From positions 558,001-622,000 of the forward strand of contig NZ_CP046916.1 of NCBI RefSeq assembly GCF_009789675.1: 64,000 nt of DNA, in the 5' to 3' direction. The translations under genes were made by a program, and so were the position numbers. Shown here in pieces: positions 62,370-64,000 of this stretch. This DNA is from Paraburkholderia acidisoli (lineage in GTDB: Bacteria > Pseudomonadota > Gammaproteobacteria > Burkholderiales > Burkholderiaceae). Within the stretch, counting starts at the first letter, position 1. Every line of letters starts with the position of its first letter. The notes below the pieces were generated by a model, which saw only the letters and a program-made list of their open reading frames with translations, was not told where the DNA came from and made no database searches.

Positions 62370-63082
62370 ATGGAATTCACCGTCCCGCAACTTGTTCGCC
62401 ACAAACCATCGGGTAACGTTCTGGTAACGCGACGCTATTACGAAGCGACTCAATCGCGCGGTGCAGGCTATAGCTGCTCACCAGTCAAGAACAGCAACAC
62501 AACGCGCGGCTATCCCATCGATGAGCTTGAGGCGATGGTACGAAAGCGCGGCGTGATTGATTACGACCTCGATATCGTGCCTCGCGCTCAGGGCGTCCTC
62601 AATTGGGAGGTTATTGAGCCCGTTGATCTTGCGCTGACTCTCTCGAACGTCGCCGCATGCGCTGGATGGACCGCATACCCCGAAATCGCGTGGGTGCAGA
62701 AGCCGGGTGACAACAGGAAGTCGTGGGCGCGCATCTTTCTCCATGGCACGCAATGGGGCGGTTGGACGGGCAGGCTCACGCCATCGTATATGAGGGCGGT
62801 CAGTCGAAGTATCCGAGTCACTTGCGCGATGCGGTAGTTGATGCCGCAGTGCGTGCCGTGCACAAACGCAGCGAGCCAGCTGGAAATCTAGCCGCAGCCG
62901 TTCTGGATATGGAAGCGACGAAATACTACCAGCGCGAGGCCGCGATGCCATCAGCGTGGCTCCTGTCGATCTGCAAGCATGAAGTCGTCGACACCGGCAC
63001 CGCAGATAGCAAGATGCGCGGCTGGCACCCTGCACACTGCTCGAAATGCGGCATGAATCTGTCCGTCGATTCGAGCGACTGA
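62370..63082 (+). pseudogene. hypothetical phage protein, one likely frameshift
   Basis: Frame one from ATG 62370 (MEFTVPQLVRHKPSGNVLVT) reads to LHGTQWGGWTG; frame two continues AHAIVYEGGQSKYPSHLRDA to CSKCGMNLSVDSSD at 63082. One G missing at 62768-62770 joins them into about 237 residues. Two overlapping genes are the alternative. The end has HPAHCSKCGMN, a possible zinc site. Family unknown. Confidence 0.55.
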
Positions 63083-63108
63083 ACCCCAACTGATTGAGTG
63101 AGACGAGC

Positions 63109-63312
63109 ATGAGCGATATTCGGCATCAACTACGCGATCTAAGAGTCAAGGAAGGTGTCACGCAAACAGATCTCGCAAAATCCGTGGGGCTGAATAGAAC
63201 CTCGATCACGAACATTGAGTCGCTGCGTCAGAAACTGACGATGGACAACCTAATCTGCATTGCGGACGCGCTCGACTATCGAGTCGAGGTCAAATTCGTC
63301 AAGCGTCGCTAA
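63109..63312 (+). CDS. XRE-family helix-turn-helix protein
   Basis: 67 residues from ATG 63109. VTQTDLAKSVGLNRTSITNI is a clear helix-turn-helix. As small as one domain; could be a minor regulator of the early operon. Confidence 0.78.
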   Translation: MSDIRHQLRDLRVKEGVTQTDLAKSVGLNRTSITNIESLRQKLTMDNLICIADALDYRVEVKFVKRR

Positions 63313-63336
63313 CCCACCACTAACGCAGAGACGCAT

Positions 63337-63690
63337 ATGAGCGATACCGCAAAGAAGCTCCAGCAGATCCAGGTCGTGCGAGACGAAGACGGCTACTTCC
63401 ACCATCCCGACCTGCGCCACTTCTGGGACGTGACGATGGGTGGCGCCGAGCATTGCACGAAGGAGCAGTGGCAGGCATTCGAGGCGGAAGCAGGCGTCAA
63501 GACGCAGATCGTCTACCTCGAAAGCGAGGACATGAACCACCCAGCTTACGTCGAGTACTTCGAGAAAGGTGGTGGCGTCGGCCTTTGGAATCCGGCGCCG
63601 CCTTCCGGTTGGTGGCTGGTCGAAATCAGCGATACCGAGGATGGCCCGTTCGCAGTCTGGGCAACGCATGCCGACACTCACGAGGATTGA
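63337..63690 (+). CDS. hypothetical phage protein
   Basis: 117 residues (MSDTAKKLQQIQVVRDEDGY; PPSGWWLVEISDTEDGPFAV). A common accessory protein beside Lar-type genes in Burkholderia-type phages by my recollection; function unknown. Confidence 0.65.
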   Translation: MSDTAKKLQQIQVVRDEDGYFHHPDLRHFWDVTMGGAEHCTKEQWQAFEAEAGVKTQIVYLESEDMNHPAYVEYFEKGGGVGLWNPAPPSGWWLVEISDTEDGPFAVWATHADTHED

Positions 63691-63695
63691 ACCAA

Positions 63696-64000
63696 CATGG
63701 ATGCTAAAGAACTGAAGCCGTGCCCGTTTTGCCGTAGCAGCGACGTGTGGACTGAATCCGCGCTGGGCAAACGCCAAGTGCTATGCAACTCGTGCGAGGC
63801 GTCCGGGCCTACTGAAGAGACGGACGACGAAGCAATCGACTCGTGGAATCGACTCGCCGCTATCCCTTCCGATGCAGCGCAAGCGCCGATCATCGCTTGG
63901 GTGCGCGCCGACGATCCCACCGACGCCGTTTCGGATGCAAAAAAGCGCGGCATGATCGAGAGCGCCGGGGCACCCGGCAAGAAGCTCGCCGCGTGCTATT
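63696..64000 (+). CDS. Lar-like restriction-alleviation protein (partial)
   Basis: First 101 codons; continues past the window. LKPCPFCRSSDVW and VLCNSCEASGP form the zinc ribbon of Lar family proteins, followed by DDEAIDSWNRL, also typical. Lar modulates host type I restriction. The extra C-terminal part (PTDAVSDAKKRG) indicates a longer, composite protein. Confidence 0.75.

Noticed and set aside
1..64000. CRISPR arrays, insertion sequences, transposases, integrase, reverse transcriptase
   Set aside because: None recognised in any frame; no direct-repeat/spacer pattern seen.

Overview
The window joins about 5.8 kb of very GC-rich bacterial chromosome to about 58 kb of an integrated, temperate, contractile-tailed (myovirus-type) prophage that runs past the right edge. 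The chromosomal genes (two-component system, SnoaL-like and VOC proteins, aldo/keto reductase, LysR regulator, TPR/glycosyltransferase-like protein) and their codon use suggest a Burkholderiales host of the Paraburkholderia/Caballeronia/Burkholderia type. This is inference; no 16S gene or other species marker is present. The prophage interrupts the TPR gene near 5780. No integrase is visible, so it and attR should lie beyond 64 kb.

Layout of the prophage. 5.8-6.9 kb: three small rightward genes. 6.9-15.2 kb, leftward: accessory and lysis genes (papain-like peptidase, patatin-like lipase, lipoproteins, holin candidates, T4-type lysozyme, HNH-like proteins, a repeat-rich fibre-like protein, an OafA-type acyltransferase). 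15.2-31.5 kb: tail fibre, baseplate, spike, hub, tape measure, tail chaperone with a -1 frameshift signal, tube and sheath. A rightward two-gene moron sits inside the baseplate operon (21.9-22.7 kb). 31.5-41.5 kb: neck proteins, capsid, decoration protein, a NUDIX-protease-scaffold fusion, minor head protein, portal, terminase, tRNA-Thr. 41.9-43.1 kb: a long non-coding stretch. 43-53.6 kb: packed leftward genes for recombination, replication (helicase, initiator-like protein with an internal iteron cluster) and nin-type functions. 53.66-54.79 kb: Cro-like protein and S24-type repressor, divergent. 54.9-64 kb: rightward early operon with a phage acyl carrier protein, an OB-type protein plus YqaJ-type exonuclease, HNH genes, three DUF1566-like paralogues and a Lar-like protein.

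Control. Four copies of an operator (AT-A/C-G/A-G, 4 nt, CC-T/G-AT) are visible. Two sit in the 17-nt spacers of two near-consensus promoters, one firing left into cro and replication, the other firing right at 54.9 kb. The rightward promoter does not enter a gene. It enters an rRNA-style boxA and then about 750 nt of highly structured non-coding sequence ending in a tRNA-like domain with an encoded CCA. Two other structured non-coding regions (42.2-42.9 kb, minus; 57.8-58.2 kb, plus) also carry a tRNA T-arm-like hairpin. This set of repressor-controlled or prophage-borne ornate RNAs is the most interesting unexplained part of the window.

Quality warning. About nineteen single-base shifts break otherwise intact prophage genes, including sheath, hub, tape measure and repressor; none is seen in the chromosomal part. 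Many fall in homopolymers and start/stop overlaps are preserved, so uncorrected long-read errors are as likely as real decay. Frame-broken genes are listed once, over their full span.
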